Shown here: in pieces, positions 24,529 to 37,312 of the stretch
Position numbering within the stretch: the first letter of the stretch is position 1
How the letters are laid out: each line of letters starts with the position of its first letter
Source of the DNA: Panulirus ornatus
Taxonomy: Eukaryota > Arthropoda > Malacostraca > Decapoda > Palinuridae
Direction of reading: 5' to 3'
Assembly: GCF_036320965.1 (NCBI RefSeq)
Contig: NC_092225.1
Coordinates: forward strand, 8,685,002 to 8,749,001
DNA length: 64,000 nucleotides
Program-made: the position numbers and the translations under genes
The notes under the pieces: model-generated
What the model saw: the letters and a program-made list of their open reading frames with translations, nothing else
Told to the model about the DNA's origin: nothing
Database searches by the model: none

Positions 24529-25689
24529 GTATATATGTATATCGTTAATGGGAGCCTAGTTTAGGGCCTCAGCTGCCCGTGTCGTCTCAATTAACATTAA
24601 AAACAAAGACATGTACATCAGAGGATAATCATTGGCGTTGTAAGTTATCATCTGACAACTCGACCCACGAGTTACTATACCCAACGTCCACGGTACGGTC
24701 TATCTAACTATGTCTGACCTGCAGTCTAAGATGTACCAAGTGATGCAAGTCTGGATGTCTTTTTACTCGTCCCCATCCTCAGTTTGAGCTAAATATCCCA
24801 GTGAGGAGTAAATATCCATAACTTTTAGCTTAATGAGTCCCTACGAACATAGACATGGATGCAAAGTCTATCACCGTCTTCGTACTTTATCATAGGGCCA
24901 GTTCTTTAACTAATCTCATGGAAGGCTTAAAAAAATTCCAGAAAGATTGAGCAAAGTTGCAGGTTAAACGTAACAAAGCCAGACGTACAGATGAATGAAA
25001 AAATGTACGAATCACCTGCGTAGTGGAATTTGAGCTGAGAACTGACGAGGTGATTCATCTCACAGAGTGTGTGATCTGAATCTTGTATCATTCAGAAAAA
25101 ATACACCTCAGTTATGTGTCAATAAAATGAATACAGAGTACATGGAAATCCAACAACATTTTGGAAACTCAGACAAAGGACACAAAGTTAAAGACTTGGC
25201 AGCAGACAGGGTACAGGTGTGCAGTTCGTGAATCCTGAGAGTTAAGATGAACGACATAACAGATGAATGAGGAGCATCACATATCTTACGAAGACAGTGA
25301 CAGTAAACTATAGTACATATCTCCGAATTTCACTACGAATGAACGCTTGACTCATCATTAAACTTGAGCTGAATGTCGAAGATGTGAGAAACAACTGCCT
25401 GGTGAATTTGTTAGCATTAGACTACAGAGGCATGTGAGTTAAGGTTTACGTACAGATAATAAATTCGTCATTCATGATGAAAATCTAGTTCGGTAATGGG
25501 ATTTGATGAAGTTTGTGATCGTAAGTTGTTTTGGAGAAGTACATGCACAGAAGGAGAACAATCCGCTCTATGCTTAAAGATTAATGAATAATAAAATCAA
25601 AATTCGTGTAATTATGAAATAACAGAGTATTATGTGATTATAAATCAATATTACCCGTGATGTATGTATAGCTGGAGCTGAGTATCAAC
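24529..25689. other. Unassigned AT-rich sequence
   Basis: Both strands were scanned for reverse transcriptase, transposase and tRNA motifs and nothing was found. Confidence 0.3.
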
Positions 25690-25985
25690 TGTATAAGTAA
25701 TGAAGGTCAACGATAACAGTGATGTAGAGGAAAGATATCAGTAAAGAGAATCAACGATATGAATTAGGATGGGCAACGATATGAGAAATAAGGATCAACA
25801 ATATCATTAAAGAGGATGAAGTATTGTGGATCAACAGTAGAAGACGAGAGAATCAACAATGTAAGTAATGCAGATCATCATCAATATTAGTAACGAGGAT
25901 GAACAATATAAGTAATGTGGATCAACGATATAAGTCATGATGTGGGTCATCGATACAAGTTAAGTCGATTAATGATACTAATAAT
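25690..25985. repeat. Degenerate ~21-bp tandem repeat
   Basis: Words of the form GATCAACGATATAAGTAATG recur about a dozen times at 20- to 24-bp spacing with many substitutions. Confidence 0.65.
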
Positions 25986-28900
25986 GTCTACAGCATGACC
26001 AGAATCTTGAGTTAAAAGAGCCAGTGATCAGAGAGTAAAAAAACAGGATCCACTATAGACGAATTCAATTGGATGGACGATCAAGTGCCTTTGTTTTCCT
26101 TTGAAATGGAGTTGAAGATCAATAATAAGAGGTCACGCGGTGCAAAGGAGTACTAAGGAATTCAAACAGCAACAGACCACTAGGACCTTTCAAGACTGTT
26201 CGTCGTGGCGGAAGAGATCAGCATCTCACAGATTAGTGTGGGAAGAGTAGAAAGGCAATACAGATGATTCAGAAAGAAAAACCTTCAAACAGTTCGTGCA
26301 ACGAAAGAGGCGCAAATAATGTTAATTGTGGACTTAAAGTGAAACATTCGTCAAGACTTAAACTTATCACGAGCCAGGACCTGCACGATCTGGAAGAGCC
26401 GGTGTTAGGGGAACTCAAACTCCGGACGCAGGTAAGGTACGACGAGGGGACGCGCACGAATGAGCTCCAATCGCCCAACCTGAGAGGCTGACATGAGAAA
26501 ATGATACGTTAAAAGTAGTGATCAGAAACTTCGGCTTGGGAACATAGGCGAAGAAGAGGCATACGAAGGTTAATATCCCCAGTCTATGTATAGACTACTT
26601 CCCTTGAGGGTCATCTGTACAATATTCTACACAAACATGACTTTTAGTCAACGGAAAGATGCTGTCGACATTCTACCCGCAGACATACAAAGAGAGACGA
26701 AGAGACGGACGATAGGGAGTCCCTGTGCTAAATTTTTAACTCTTATGAGACGAGGTTTGAAAAGTTTCCAATATAAATGTTAAATACAGAGTCTTGCCTT
26801 TGAGGAACTTAAAACAAATGTAGCTCTTAAAAATATTCTGACATTTCTGACACCGAAGAATTGATTCCGTGGGAAGACATCCTTTGAAGGAGGTCAAGGG
26901 AAACTTCAATGGTGGGCGATGAGAACTCTGGAAGGTCTCGGGGTCGCAGAGTTAGGGAACTTGGGTGGAAAAATGAGACTGATAAAGAGTCGGTGGACTG
27001 TGGAAGAGAATTCTGAATGTTTATAAACGAATCTTCGCAGGGGAAAAAAAGGGGGGGAATTGATTCACGTGCGAACTGATCTGATCAGGTTGAGGAATTC
27101 TGTGACGGGCAGTGAGTGAGTCTGTAAAGTGTACAGCTTCATTCTGCGTGTGAGGGATAGAATAAGTGATGCAAACATGTCATTAGAGACATTAGAAAAG
27201 TTGACAGGGGGAGGGATGAGGTGCCGGTGAACACGAGGAGCAAATATCTCTGAATCATTCCACTACTGTGAATCACGGATGTATGAATCATATAGGACCG
27301 TAATGTAAATACAAAAGAAGAATAATCCGGAACGAGAGAATAAAGGATCATAAAAAGTGAATACAGGTGAAAAAAAAAAAAGGAATCTTAGGAAACGTTC
27401 GTAGGAAACGTAACAAAACGGTCAAAATGATAGTAAAACAAAGTTGAGCTAAAATATAGAGAAAATACACGAAGATACTTAAGAAAAAATGAAAAGAATG
27501 AGAACTTTATGATATATATGAAGATTTTAAAGAGAAGGCTAAAGGGAAAATGCGTTGGAAAAAAAATTGAAACCGAAAAGATGTGGTTTTACATCAAAGA
27601 AAAAACAACACTGTGCAGAAACCAACAAAATATGTGAGATGAAGACAAAAAGAGATAAACTATCTGATAATCAGGATTAGATGGTGTTCTAACCGGAAAA
27701 TTACTGCGAAAATCAAAAACAAAAGAGAAAATGCTGAAAATGATAATGATGCAATAGTATCGACCAACAGTCCATTACGGAGGGGAAGTGGATGCTGCGA
27801 ATTGATTAACTGAGGAAGACGAGGAGGAGATCATACGTCTTGATGCTCAGAGCAGCACGGGGGATGGCTCCCCGAGGGCGGATAACAAAACACGAGTGAA
27901 GCTGGACAAGGAGCGATGTGCTTCATCGTAGCTCCTGGTAATATGTGTAAAAGCTCTGGAACAACAACACAGCGCATCATAACTGGACGAAAATAATGCC
28001 ATCTTATACGGTTAAAGGAAGTTGTGTATATGGATTAATGGAAAGCTTATGAGAGAGAAGGATTTTGTAGTGTAGGTGTGGGTAAGATATCAGATTATAG
28101 TACGATTAATGAAAGGGTAAAGATTACATATATATAATGTCATTTATACTCGGGGATTAACTTTGTGGAAGAAGATGAACAGGCTAACCTCCTTTCCACA
28201 ACTGCAAAATTTGCTTCAGGAAAAGTTATAAGGAAAAAGAAATAAAGAGAGAATGTATGCAGTCCCTCATCAGGGAAAAATGAGAGAGTAAAAAGGTATG
28301 ACTTGTGAAATGAATGGAGAATGCGGTGTGCCTGAGATAAAATGCTACTGGCATAGAGGTGAATGTCCATGACGACAGAGCCTATGATATAACTCAACAG
28401 ACATGTCAGATACTCAATGAATTACAGGTCATGAGAGAGAGTGAATGAATGTTTTGATGGATAGAAACATACGACAGACCACCGCCACAAGCACCGCTAC
28501 CAGTTATCAAAAATATCATCACTGGATGTACGTCACTCAGAAAAAAAAAATCATATTTGTTGTCAATGACGATTTCGTCCACAGTTAATTGAGGAAAACA
28601 TAAAAACACTCAAAATCAAGAGAGCAGAGCAGGGGAGTAGAAGTGGAAACACTGGAGCGAATGAATGATAAAATCGCAATCAGAAAGTTGGGAAATCAGT
28701 TGCTGGCTGTAGTCTAGAGTCCAAAATACGAACACAAAACAATCACAGAATTTGAGAGGGATTCGTAACGTGAAATTTGGAAAAAAAAGCTGACGCAAGA
28801 GGTTACACGGCACATTTACTGACACAAAGGCTGATATTGTCGGGATAATTTAACAACTTAATTCAGATTGTTATAAAAAGTAAATGCACGCCTGCAAAAG

Positions 28901-29600
28901 CGGGAAAATTTGCCTGCAACCCAAAAAGACGTATGTGGGCTGCTATACAACATTTGCCCACCGAGTGCAAGTGACTGGGATGAAATTTGTGAAGCGGTGG
29001 AATGATATCAGAAGACCTGACACGAGGAAGCAGGAAACTTTATGAAGAAAATTCCAGATGTGATGACGTTACCGGATGAGAGAGGGTATGCACAGCTGAA
29101 GGGAAGGTTGGATATAGAATCCTGAGAAGGCCAACCATCTCGGATTGATGAACCAGAGGGTATGTCCGTGTACCTTGTACTTGCAAGAGCCTATCGTCTA
29201 GAAAGCATACAGGAAGGACCTACATGTTGCAGAATGGCTGTTGAGAAAACGGTTAAGAAAATTTTCTGACGTGGAGATTTTTGTCATTCGGGAAGAGAAA
29301 ATTTGTAGCTTTCCACATATGCCATCGGCATCCGGTGCTCCTACTCTGCCACTTGTCCGAGTACTGCTAAACGAGCAAATGATGCTCAACCTTTCTGACT
29401 AAATGAAATGTGCAAACTCGACTGCTGGCTCGCTTGGCAGGTAATGGGTAATTGATATGATAAAAAGTAGTGCACACACTAAACAAGGGAGGGCGATAGT
29501 CCTGCGAGTTTCATAAAACCAATAGTTTTCATCTGTTTTATACTTTCTTGCAATAAACATAGACTTTGCTTCATATTAATTCTACTGGCTGAAGGTGTAC
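25986..29600. other. Long unassigned A-rich stretch
   Basis: About 3.6 kb with the plus strand rich in purines and no open frame above 85 codons. No repeat unit, tRNA or transposon motif was identified with confidence. Around 27,540-28,080 a few phrases (a YIKEKT-like piece, then STGDGSP) faintly recall the linker and GPDG block of non-LTR elements, but not well enough to call. Confidence 0.35.
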
Positions 29601-30604
29601 CATTTACCATGCTAAAGGCTATCTTTATCTAGTAACTCCAGTGGCATCAGTGGCAGCTTTAACTTCCCCTTTCTAGGTGGCAAGTGCCGGGCAGCCACCA
29701 ACCAGGGTAGTGCTACGACCTTGGGTATCTGGAGGGAGGATACTGACGGTGGGGCAGTGAGCCAGCACTCTACAGTGGCTGTTATTAAGTCCCATTTCCT
29801 GTCGCACGTTGATGTCCTTTCCTTCCTTAACGCACCCACACGTGGTCTGCCATCACTCGGTGCTCAGACGAAGACTCTCCCTAACTCATTCAGAACACTT
29901 ACCACCACGTAGCTCACACCGCTCCAACTCAGCTGAACTTTATGATCTTTCTACGGTGAGCGCTTCCGTGATAGCCTTGCTTTCTGGAATTTTTTTTTTT
30001 TAAGTAATCGTAAATGCGTAGGTAACAAGACCCCTCAAAATGCTCGTTTCCATGTCACAAGGGTCATCATCTCCTCCCTCACTGCTACAGATGGCAATGT
30101 ACGTTATTGGGTGTGCTAACAAGGCCAGCATTGCCATAGTCAAAGGCACGAGTAACAACACTACTTCTGTCAGCTTAACTGGTAACACTGTCTCCAAGTT
30201 CCAGCGTCACTGTTACCAGCACTGCTCCTGCTAGTATAACTATCAACAGTGCTGCCTCTTTCTGCATTTCGCATCACCAGTAATGCTTTCATCGGTGTCG
30301 TCAGAATCGGTAGTGATCATCGGAGTCACAAGTATCACTGGTGCCTCTAGGGACATTACCAAACCCCAGCACTACCAGGACAGCAGCGTGCACTATCGTC
30401 ACAAATGACGGCACTGTCTCTTGTCGTGTCACCACCAATAGTAGCGACTCCCCCTGCTGGTGGCAGCAATACCTGCCAACATTGCCAACGATGGTAAGCT
30501 ATTTCCAGTCTTCGGTTACGGCAATGTACCAGGATTTGCCAAGGTTTGTTTCATTAAGGTCATGACGCCGCTCGGCATCAACCCATTGAGGGTGGAAATT
30601 CGGC

Positions 30605-30605
<1 letters not shown>
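29601..30605. other. Unassigned sequence, weakly repetitive
   Basis: 30,030-30,470 has recurring words such as ACCAGCACTGC, AACACTGTC and AGTAACAC that suggest a highly decayed minisatellite. Open frames of up to 75 codons have no motif. Confidence 0.35.

Positions 30606-30682
<77 letters not shown>
30606..30682. repeat. (TG)n microsatellite
   Basis: About 38 TG units with one TTTG break. A short (CA)8 lies at 30,796-30,811. Confidence 0.97.
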
Positions 30683-30811
30683 GATTACATCTATTTGCGA
30701 TTACCATTTGGTGAGAGAGTTTTACACTTGTCTTGCCCTATCCCTTTACTTCGTATAACATGTACCAAGTCTATATTCCTGTGCATATATGTAGGCACAC
30801 ACACACACACC

Positions 30812-30938
30812 GCAGCCCAAGCCGGGTACCCATCTATCAACCTGGCCTGAGTGTAAGCCGACTGCCACGCCCTAGATCCTATCCCGGGTTGGCCCGTGGT
30901 CAGCAACACTGCATTGATTAGCGCTGTTGACATCCTGT
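30812..30938. repeat. Dispersed repeat with conserved 3' block next to (TG)n
   Basis: The last 32 bp, CACTGCATTGATTAGCGCTG then TTGACATCCT, run directly into (TG)n. The same block with three changes runs into another (TG)n at 32,988-33,017. The preceding sequence (CCGGGTACCCATCTATC, CCCGGGTTGGCCC) is not matched at the second site. The arrangement resembles a retroposon with a TG tail. Confidence 0.6.
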
Positions 30939-31540
<602 letters not shown>

Positions 31541-32360
31541 GCAGCTGTGAATGGCCAGTGGTATACAGCAAGGTTGGTGGGTGCTGGGTGTAAGTGACAA
31601 ACTGCTGGCCGATGGGTGAAAGGTATTAAGTTCTGGCGGGTGATGGGTATTGGGAGAGGTGTGTTGTGGCTCGTAGGCTGTGGGTGCAGTGTTGTGTGTT
31701 GGGTGACGAGGGGGCGGGAATTTGGCGTCGAATTCTGAGTGCTGGGAGGTGTGTGGCGGTTGGTAAATGTTGAGTGTTGAATGGTGCTTGATGAGTGGTG
31801 TGTTGTGGATGATCCGGGTTAGAGGGAGACGGGGATGTTGCGCGTGATCGATGTTGTGTGGGTGGATACTAGATCGTGGAGTCTGGTGGTGGATGGCGGG
31901 GTTGGGGAAGTTGTTTAGATGGTCAGCAGGTGATGGATTTTTGGTGTCTGGCGTTGGTCAGCTGACGGTGGGGTAGTGAGTGCTTGATGATAGGTGCAGG
32001 GTGGAGGTAGTGAGTACTGGGCAATGGAGGGTTAGCTGTACTGGGAACAAGAAGGTACTAGGTTGTGTATTCTGGATGGTAGATGGTAGGTACTGCACGT
32101 CGAATGAAGTATGCTGGCCCGCTGGGTCCTTATGAGTGCCGGGTACTCCTGGGTGCTGGGTACTCCTGGATCCTGTGTATTCATGGTGCTGGGTACTCCA
32201 GGGTGCTGAATACTCCTAGGTGCTGGGTATCAGGTAATGAGTATGTTAGGTGCTGGATGGTGGATTATCATTTTCCTCTCCCAGGGGCACGGACGTTTGG
32301 TGGCGTCTGGTAGGTAGTTGGTATCGGGTACTGGATGGTGAAGGGAGAGGGGGAGTTGTG
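31541..32360. repeat. GT-rich degenerate minisatellite tract
   Basis: Loose repeats of GGTGGGTGCTGGGTGT, GTGTTGTGG and GGATGGTGG words over 800 bp. Between 32,125 and 32,240 units of GGGTACTCCTGGGTGCT repeat at about 20-22 bp with good identity. Confidence 0.65.
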
Positions 32361-32509
32361 TAAGGTGGATGGTACATTGTCAGAAACACGGAGTGGGTCT
32401 TCCTGGCTGCGAGGAAATATTTTGATATTCTTTTGAATATTCGTAGAAACGTCGACACTCGGACGTCCCGCATCTTTTCGATTCCACCGCTTGAAGGTTC
32501 CTGTTTCCT

Positions 32510-32900
32510 CTTAGTCTGACCTTTCTAAAGGTCCCGCTTATTAATGGCCCCTCTTTCAGAGGTCACATCTCTTGTAAGTCCAAATCACACTTGATCCCAC
32601 TTTGTAAGTCCTACCTCTTGCAGGTCCCACTTCTCGTAGGTCCCATTGTTTGCAGGTCCCAACTCTTGCAAGTCTCACTTCTTATGGGTCACGGCTTTTG
32701 TAAGTCCACCTTCTTTTGATCCCATGTAACGTAGGTCTCATTTTCTATGTTCCACCTACTCTCGGTCCTAACTCGTGCAGGCTTTATCTCTTGCTGGTCT
32801 CGTCCCTTATGAGGTCTCGCACTCTTCACATTCAGTATTTTTTTTGTGGACCCTGACTCTCTCAGGTCTCGCCGCTTGCGGATGTCGAGTTTTATGGAAG
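32510..32900. repeat. Degenerate ~20-bp tandem repeat (CTTGCAGGTCCCAC)
   Basis: Words such as TTGTAAGTCC, CTTGCAGGTCCCACTTCT and CGTAGGTCCCATT recur about 17 times. Confidence 0.75.
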
Positions 32901-32987
32901 TTTCCTGTTTCAGGTCCTGCCTATTGTGAAGGCGAGTCCAACCTGACACGAGTCACGCAGCCCTGTGGACTGAACAATAAAACGTGT

Positions 32988-33015
32988 CACTGCGTTGATT
33001 AGCGTTGTTGACATC

Positions 33016-33069
<54 letters not shown>
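32988..33069. repeat. Conserved block plus (TG)n, second copy
   Basis: CACTGCGTTGATTAGCGTTG then TTGACATCCT (32,988-33,017) followed by about 26 TG units (33,018-33,069). It matches the block at 30,907-30,938. Confidence 0.85.
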
Positions 33070-33070
<1 letters not shown>

Positions 33071-33712
33071 GAAACTAGCGAATCGAAATATTGAAAGCTC
33101 CATGAATGTATGTCTATATAGAGCCTTGAGAAATAAGACATACAAGACCCCTATGATCAGTTCTTGTGTGCGTCCGTAGACAACCCGCTTTTGATTAAGG
33201 TAATCAGAGGTTATGTGGCCATGAGGGACGCCTCATCTAGAGCAATCATCACAGGCCACACATGATCAAAGAGCTGAGTGTGTCTCCAGCGTCGTGCTGT
33301 CCACCAACGCGTAACATATTCCGTGTATCATAAATATTGGTAATTCAGCATAGCAACTGTGATCTCAGGGGGAACAATGGTGCCTTGATGTAGGGATATC
33401 AGTGATACTGCCATTCAGTTACTTCCTAACAGCTTCACATCTTACGCTTGAAGGTTGCTTCGTGGTGAAGACTCCAATTGGGTGTATTTAGACTTTTTGA
33501 AATATATCAATGACAGCTCATGAAATATACCGACCTCACAGGCAAAGATGTACGAGGGGCTTCCCAGACTCAACCTGCAGGTGGCGAGATGTCGCCGGCA
33601 TGGAACTGCCTGCGATTATGCTGTATCATCGTCTACAATCTTTAATGAACGTGTGCTGCATTATAAACATACGTACGAGAAACGTACATGAAACGTTACA
33701 TATAAATCGACA

Positions 33713-33716
<4 letters not shown>
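33070..33716. other. Unassigned sequence
   Basis: Nothing recognised. Confidence 0.3.

Positions 33717-33788
<72 letters not shown>
33717..33788. repeat. (TA)n microsatellite
   Basis: About 36 TA units at the 3' tail of the adjoining B element. Confidence 0.98.
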
Positions 33789-33803
<15 letters not shown>

Positions 33804-34025
33804 CTAACTATTCGCCATTTCCCGCATTAGCGAGGTAGCGTTAAGAACAGAGGACTGGGCCTTTTAGGGAATATCCTCACCTGACCCCCTTCCCTGTTCC
33901 ATCTTTTGGAAAAAAAAAAAAAAATTGAGAGGGGGGGGATTTCCAGCCCCCCGCTCCCTTCCCTTTTAGTCGCCTTCTACGACACGCAGGGAATACGTGG
34001 GAAGTATTCTTTCTCCCCTATCCCC

Positions 34026-34032
<7 letters not shown>
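33789..34032 (-). mobile_element. RTE-derived short element B
   Basis: Read on minus, it starts TATCCCTGGGGATAGGGG at 34,032. It continues with CTTCCCACGTATTCCCTG, TAGAAGGCGACTAAAAGGG and GGAACAGGGAAGGGGGTCAG, and ends with CTACCTCGCTAATGCGGGA and a poly-A tail (T run on plus at 33,789-33,803). Both ends abut (TA)n. The 5' 100 bp match the RTE 5' end and the last 40 bp match the RTE 3' end. Confidence 0.9.

Positions 34033-34102
<70 letters not shown>
34031..34102. repeat. (AT)n microsatellite
   Basis: Lies between the 5' end of B and the truncated 5' end of the next RTE fragment. Confidence 0.98.
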
Positions 34103-34105
<3 letters not shown>

Positions 34106-34402
34106 AGTGAAAAAGATTTTGTGTGATCGGGGCCTGAACATGCAGGAGAGTGAAAGGAAGGCAAGGAATAGAGTGAATTGGATCGATGTGGTATACCGGG
34201 GTTGACGTGCAGTCAGTGGATTGAATCAGGGCATGTGAAGCGTCTGGGGCAAACCATGGAAAGCTGTGTAGGTATGTATATTTGCGTATGAGGACGTTTA
34301 TGTATATACATGTGTATGGGGGTGGGTTGGGCCATTTCTTTCGTCTGTTTCCTTGCGCTACCTCGCAAACGCGGGAGGCAGCGACAAAGCAAAATAAAAA
34401 AA

Positions 34403-34404
<2 letters not shown>
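34103..34404 (+). mobile_element. 5'-truncated RTE fragment with 3' UTR deletion
   Basis: It begins within the C-terminal coding region (GGAGTGAAAAAGATTTT, reading [14 protein letters not shown]) and passes the stop codon. It then jumps from AACCATGGAAAGCTGTGT directly to AGGTATGTATATTTGCG, omitting about 250 bp of the 3' UTR, and ends with CTACCTCGCAAACGCGGGAG and an A-rich tail into (TA)n. The same deletion junction occurs at 49,246-49,620. Confidence 0.9.

Positions 34405-34406
<2 letters not shown>

Positions 34407-34482
<76 letters not shown>
34407..34482. repeat. (TA)n microsatellite
   Basis: Tail-side tract of the preceding RTE fragment. Confidence 0.97.
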
Positions 34483-34484
<2 letters not shown>

Positions 34485-35439
34485 TACTGTGACATATTTT
34501 CATAAGGTTTAGTTCTAACTTCCGAGCAAAATAATTTCACACTGATAAAGACGATGATGTAAAAAAAAATATTGAGAAATATGTACTCACAGCATCAATC
34601 TGGGAGGAAAAAAAAAATGTCTGAATAGTTTTAGTCTTGTTGAAAAGTTGAATAACTAGTATCCTAACTTTCATTCTTGTATAGTACCATATAAAAGTGA
34701 AATACCTGATACCTCATTCTTTTATGCCTGTATGATGGGATTATACAGGAGAGCTGAAGAACCGATATCCTAGTTTTCAGTCCTATATAACCATGTGTAA
34801 TCCTAAATGAAGTCTAAGTAACTGATATCTTATTTTGCATCAAAGAGAAATCTTTGGCGGTGAATGAGGTCTATGGATATGGTTTTAGACTGGACAATTT
34901 GCCAATACATAAATACACACTTAAGCTTTGAACTTCAGAATGAGTGTTCCAGCAACCATGGCGCTTTTACCTGGAAACTCATGCAGTCTTCTTTTTCTTT
35001 CTTGCCTTTAGATGCCACGTTACTAATCACGGTTTTGTTCCTAAGGAATGAAGTGTATCATACTCAGCTTTTCCAGAGTATGTGGCACCTGGGTCTCCTA
35101 CACACCTGAATGGTGTATCACACTGGGAGAAGATATGGTTGTAGGAAAAGCCAACTGCTTCGTTGTAGCCAGGTCCCAACACCAGAAGGAGCCAGGGCTG
35201 AAGTCCTTATGTGCATTGTGATACGAACGGACCTTCTCTTGCTTTATATGTAATTCTTCTGCCATGATGGTCTATATAGGGTACTTAGCTAGCAAAGATA
35301 TGGTATCGACATTCGGTTAAGTCCAGTGTCAAAGATTACCAACAAAAGATAAGTTACATGCTACAGATTAGGCAGTAGTTCATTTGTCACAACATATGTT
35401 CACTGGCCATAATCAAAGTGGTAATCAGTGATTGCCTAC
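34483..35439. other. Unassigned sequence
   Basis: No motif. Decayed element sequence may extend upstream from 35,440, but I cannot show it. Words like AACTGATATCCTA recur at 34,650-34,830. Confidence 0.35.
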
Positions 35440-36130
35440 TAATGGCTATGCGCAGCAAGTGGTGTGTCACGAGGATCAATCGTGGAACCAGCTTAGCTCT
35501 TGACACAGCGCTATGCTGTAATGTATGAAAATTCGCAGACCACACCAGGGTGAGACGAGAGAAATTGAACGTCTACAGATGCAAGTTGACGCAGGCAAAT
35601 TGATGGGCTGGGCTCACTGGTGGCGGATGAATTATGATATCGATATGTGCAAAGTTTTACATATCAGCAGTATATCCCGAGACGAAAAGTTACATTATGA
35701 CTTTTGTTGACCTCCATAACGTAAATGAATAAAGAGACGTAGATGTGATACCTTGCAATGATCCATAGGTAAGTAAGGAGCAAGAAAGGCGAAAAGGATA
35801 ATTCTAAGCTGCATAGGTTGGGCATTTAAACTGTACTATGGAAACTAGTCTTCTCTATATAATGTGTTGATGCGTTCCTGCCTTGAGTATTATGTTAGAT
35901 TTTTCTTTGCCTGTTATAGAAAATATATAGATAGAGTAGAGCGAGTGCAGTGGTAAACTGATGAGATAATTCTCAGACTGAGAAAAAAATCTAATGAGAT
36001 ACTATCATACAATCAAAAGTGAATGAACTCGCAAAAATAGGTTAACAGATGATGTGATTCAGGTATCTGAAATCATCTAAACCTTTGAAAATCTTTATCT
36101 AATCAGCAATTAAAGATTCGAACGGTCTCT
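35440..36130 (+). pseudogene. CR1-like non-LTR reverse transcriptase relic
   Basis: Reading forward, the segment at 35,458 gives SGVSRGSIVEPA, matching the SGVPQGSVLGP block. At about 35,530 KFADHTRVRREIERLQMQVD corresponds to KFADDTK with the second catalytic Asp changed to His. Then come KLMGWAHWWRMNYDIDMCKV and LHISS (35,600-35,680), typical of the palm-to-thumb region. Further on, with frame changes, SLEYYVRFFFACYRKYIDRV and ERVQW appear (35,880-35,960), matching the SLVRPHLEYxxxxWSP...IERVQR region. Several stops make it non-functional. Confidence 0.85.
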
Positions 36131-36700
36131 TTTACTCACAGCTATAAATACAAATTCAAAATGAAGATAAGTGCCTTTTCGTTAATATGGAATGGTTCAT
36201 CATAACAGGAGTTGAGAGCAACACCGCCAACGTATAGGAGACCTGACAAATCATTCCCATCAAACCCACGACTGACTTTACTAACACCTCCGTAGATGTA
36301 ATGTGTACTGGTGTATCTCTGTTTGTGATTTCTCTTATGGCAAACAGCTTCAAAGGAACCCACTGGTCTATTGCTATTTGCATTTCTTTGTATTTCTCGA
36401 TATATACTCCATGGCTGTAGTCATTACCGCAACATAACCTTCATTAATCTTGCGAAATTAATATTTTCTGCATACTGTCCAGGTCTCCACACGGAACTCC
36501 TACTCGGGTTCTGTGATTTCCCCTCCAGAAGACTTGAGGTGAACCGAGGCGTCGTGGTACTGCAGATCTCCCGTTGTTCTTCACCAGCATCATCACAGGA
36601 AGCATCATATACACACAAGCCATTAATGCAGGAATCATAAACACAAGCACAGTTTACTATTGTCTTCACATGTACAGACCCCCTGAAAATATGCCAGTGC
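36131..36700. other. Unassigned sequence
   Basis: Overlapping frames up to 89 codons, no motif. Confidence 0.3.
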
Positions 36701-36765
36701 GACCCTTAAGCATGACGTTACGACCCTTGACCACGACGTTAAGACATTACTTGTGCTCAAGGAGC
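36700..36765. repeat. Short ACGACCCTTGA-family repeat
   Basis: GCGACCCTTAAGCATGACG, TTACGACCCTTGACCACGAC and GTTAAGACATTACTTG are three consecutive units of about 21 bp of the family seen at 12,300. Confidence 0.75.
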
Positions 36766-36805
36766 GTATAGCCGCGTTGTAGGAGTAAGGCAAGCTAGAT
36801 AATGT

Positions 36806-36866
36806 AACCCCCTCCCCCCCCCCCCCCCCACACACACACACACACACGCACACGCACACACACCGC
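36806..36866. repeat. C-run then (CA)n
   Basis: About 20 C with one T (36,808-36,829) run directly into CA/CG dinucleotides. On minus this is a G-run. Confidence 0.95.
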
Positions 36867-37147
36867 ATCGGCAGTCTCAGCACGGTCTTGGCCAGGTCCA
36901 AGAAGCTAACTTCTTTCCAAGTTTCTTCCAAGGTACTGTGTCTGGCCCCGTGAGTCCTAAGCGTGGCATGGCGGACGAGAGGAGTGAGAAGCCGAGAGTG
37001 AGTTGGAGGAGGAAACTGAAACGAGAGCACCTCTCTTTCTCCCCCTCTTCTTCCTGCCGATCCTCATCAATCTCTCGGGGAAGCATCTCGTACAACGAGT
37101 CAGCTGACTGATACCAACCACTACTGCATGTTTTGCCACCATGACGA

Positions 37148-37312
37148 GGGATAGAAACTCGAGGATTGAAACTGGGTGACAGAAACTCGGGGGACAGAAA
37201 CTCGAAGACAGAAGCGCTTCACAGGGAAATACTCGGGGATATAAACTCGAGGACATAAACTCGGAGACAGAATCTCGGGGATAGAAAATCTGGGACAGAA
37301 TCACGGGAAGAG
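37148..37312. repeat. Degenerate 16- to 17-bp minisatellite (GACAGAAACTCGGGG)
   Basis: About ten units of the form GACAGAAACTCGGGGAT with substitutions. No gene. Confidence 0.8.

Noticed and set aside
27540..28080. Another non-LTR relic (YIKEKT then STGDGSP phrases)
   Set aside because: Matches are too short and frames too broken to separate from chance.
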